From: Actinomycetota bacterium
GTDB taxonomy: Bacteria > Actinomycetota > Acidimicrobiia > Acidimicrobiales > Ilumatobacteraceae
Reading direction: 5' to 3'
DNA length: 33,924 nt
Assembly: GCA_016871295.1 (NCBI GenBank)
Contig: VFZD01000012.1
Span: forward strand, 1-33,924
Shown: positions 32,143 to 33,924 of the stretch, one piece after another
How positions within the stretch are numbered: position 1 is the stretch's first letter
Layout of the letters: every line of letters begins with the position of its first letter
Position numbers and translations under genes: made by a program
Notes under the pieces: generated by a model
What the model saw: the letters and a program-made list of their open reading frames with translations, nothing else
Told to the model about the DNA's origin: nothing
Databases searched by the model: none

Positions 32143-33861
32143 TCAACTTGTGCGACTGACCGCGCTGAGTTCGCCTTTGGCGAGTCGTTGCTGCAACTCT
32201 CGCTTCAAGAATTTGCCCGCCGCATTGCGCGGCAAAGGTTCGCTCATCACGATCACATGTGCCGGAACCTTGAACATGGCGATCTTGCCGTCGAGAAACT
32301 TCCACAGGTCTTTGGGATCAAGCACAGCCCCCACTTTGGCCAAAATCGCAACGCCAACTTCTTCACCCAGCCGTTCGTGGGGCACGCCAAAAACTGCGGC
32401 CTCGTGCACTGCCGGATGGTCGTAGATCGCGCTCTCGACCTCGGCACCATAAATGTTTTCTCCGGCGCGAAGAATCATGTCTTTGACGCGGTCCTCGACA
32501 TAGACGAAACCCTCGGCGTCCATTCGACCGATGTCGCCCGACCGCAACCATCCATCGACGATCGTCTCGGCGGTGGCGTCGGGGCAATTCCAGTAACCGC
32601 GAATCAACATCGGGCCGAAGAACCAGATCTCACCCGCCTCGCCCGTGGGCACCCGCTTCAGGTTCTCGTCGCGAACCTCGACCCGCATCGGCAACACCGC
32701 GCGACCGGTGCTGGTGGGATGCGCCAAGTACTCGGAGCCCGTAATGCCCGGACCAAACGCGTTCGTTTCGGTCATGCCGTAACCGAGTTGCGGGCTGCCG
32801 TTTTTCACCTTGGTGTTGACTTTGCCGACCAACGAAGTCGGCGACGGCGCACCGCCACCCCCCACCGCGCGCAGGCTCGATGTGTCGTATTTGTCGAACA
32901 CGGGTGAGTTCACGAGATCCCAACTCTGGGTCGGTACGCCGACAAAATTCGTGATCTTTTCGCGCTCGATGATCTCGAGCGCCTGCTCGACGTCCCACTT
33001 GTACATGATCACCAGTTTCAGACCGGCGATGAAACAACTCATCATCACGGGCACACAACCCGTGACATGAAACAACGGCACGATCAAAATGAACGAGAGC
33101 GGAACTTCGGGATCTTTGACTTCTTTGAGTTTCACCCCCGCCAAGTTCAACACCGCGTTGCGCGACGCAAAACCCAACAACGCTGAGATGATCGCGCGGT
33201 GGGTCGACACCGCACCTTTGGGGCGACCCGTCGTGCCCGATGTATAGAGAATCGTCGCATCGTCGTCAGACTGAATATCGACAACTGGACATTTCTGTTT
33301 GGCTTCAAGATGCGGCGCAAGTGCGTCTTGCCACTTGTCGACGCCGCTCGGCAAGGGTTTTTCGGCGCGCACCACCAAGACTTTGACACCCAGTTTCTGA
33401 CAACTGGAATATGCGATATCGAATCGTTGTTGATCGCAGATCAAAACTTTGGCGCCCGAGTCTTGCAGCGCGAAGTCCATTTCGTCTTCGACCCACCACG
33501 AGTTCATCGACACCGAAACACCGCCCACAGAAATGATCGCGGCAAACGACATCACCCACTCGGGATAATTGCGCATCGCGATCGCGACCCTGTCGCCTTT
33601 TTTGATGCCGTACCCACTGACGAGAAGATTCGCCAATCCATCTATGCGATCAGATGCCTGGGCGAAGCTAAGACTCTCGCCCTCGTAAACCAAAAACGGT
33701 TTCTCGCCGTGCCCGCGCGCGGCGCCAAACACCTGACCCAAATGTTGCGGTGCATTTTTGAAAATCTGCGTCTTGACCCCGAGCACCTCGGCGTCGACCA
33801 ACTCGAATATCTGTCCCGGTGCCGTGACGGCGAGGTTGGCCTCTTCCCAGGTCATCGCCAT
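32143..33861 (-). CDS. AMP-dependent acyl-CoA synthetase/ligase
   Basis: A 572-aa ANL-superfamily enzyme that activates a carboxylic acid as acyl-AMP and then acyl-CoA. The P-loop TILYTSGTTGRPKG begins at 203. GYGMTETNAFGPG is motif A5, LRSGDIGRMDAEGFVYVEDRVKDMILRAGENIYGAEVE spans motifs A7 and A8 with the domain hinge, and the A10 lysine is about K550 in AAGKFLK. Length is that of a fatty-acid or aryl-CoA ligase. ATG 33861 has GGGGG on the minus strand (33875-33871), 9 bases upstream. Substrate chain length cannot be read. The crotonase gene 2 kb away may use the product, but this is speculative. Confidence 0.93.
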   Translation of the reverse strand: MAMTWEEANLAVTAPGQIFELVDAEVLGVKTQIFKNAPQHLGQVFGAARGHGEKPFLVYEGESLSFAQASDRIDGLANLLVSGYGIKKGDRVAIAMRNYPEWVMSFAAIISVGGVSVSMNSWWVEDEMDFALQDSGAKVLICDQQRFDIAYSSCQKLGVKVLVVRAEKPLPSGVDKWQDALAPHLEAKQKCPVVDIQSDDDATILYTSGTTGRPKGAVSTHRAIISALLGFASRNAVLNLAGVKLKEVKDPEVPLSFILIVPLFHVTGCVPVMMSCFIAGLKLVIMYKWDVEQALEIIEREKITNFVGVPTQSWDLVNSPVFDKYDTSSLRAVGGGGAPSPTSLVGKVNTKVKNGSPQLGYGMTETNAFGPGITGSEYLAHPTSTGRAVLPMRVEVRDENLKRVPTGEAGEIWFFGPMLIRGYWNCPDATAETIVDGWLRSGDIGRMDAEGFVYVEDRVKDMILRAGENIYGAEVESAIYDHPAVHEAAVFGVPHERLGEEVGVAILAKVGAVLDPKDLWKFLDGKIAMFKVPAHVIVMSEPLPRNAAGKFLKRELQQRLAKGELSAVSRTS

Positions 33862-33924
33862 CGTTCACATCCCCCAATTCGACCCAGTTGGCATTGAAAT
33901 ATTGTGCCAGCCGGGCCGGTTGCT

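Overview
This 33.9 kb window looks like chromosome of an actinomycete, most likely class Acidimicrobiia (the Ilumatobacter/Microthrix side), although the exact taxon is an inference. Three things point this way. First, tRNA-Gln, glmU, prs, rplY, pth, mfd, mazG, eno, ftsB, then DUF501 and ppx is the gene set that sits together in Mycobacterium and relatives. Second, a bS22-type mini ribosomal protein is present. Third, many genes seem to be leaderless, with a TAnnnT box about 6 bases before the start codon. Base composition is fairly GC-rich and looks even by eye. I see no transposase, integrase, phage gene or CRISPR array, and no stretch over 300 bases lacks a gene.

Layout. (1) 13-11405, housekeeping: bS22 (minus strand), tRNA-Gln(TTG), a short glmU, prs, rplY (CTC form with a repetitive tail), pth, mfd, a lipoprotein parvulin, a tetrapyrrole methylase-MazG fusion, eno and an ftsB-like gene. 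Several neighbours overlap by GTGA/ATGA. (2) 11406-27649, an accessory block centred on molybdenum hydroxylases: a stand-alone form II CoxL-like large subunit; a Drr-type ABC exporter (ATPase plus two permeases); a full coxS-coxL-coxM set; a minus-strand SDR plus Dabb pair; a DAO-type FAD oxidoreductase; and maturation genes (MoxR/CoxD AAA ATPase, CoxE-like VWA protein, two XdhC/CoxI-F proteins, a MocA-like cytidylyltransferase). A small XRE regulator and a divergent NlpC/P60 protein also lie here. (3) 27650-29701: DUF501, ppx and a GNAT gene, resuming the housekeeping order. (4) 29705-33861: a crotonase-fold protein, an unrecognised 205-aa protein, a PfkB/adenosine-type kinase and an acyl-CoA synthetase.

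How it fits together. The block encodes the three subunits of a Mo-Cu/Mo-hydroxylase (FeS, Mo, FAD) and proteins expected to make, edit and insert its molybdopterin cytosine dinucleotide cofactor. Both large subunits carry AYRGAGR, not the form I AYxCSFR loop, so CO should not be assumed to be the substrate. The most notable points are the placement of this block between ftsB and DUF501-ppx, two large subunits sharing one visible S/M pair, symmetric operator-like sequences at the coxS promoter, and a GlmU that ends just where the acetyltransferase active site should begin.
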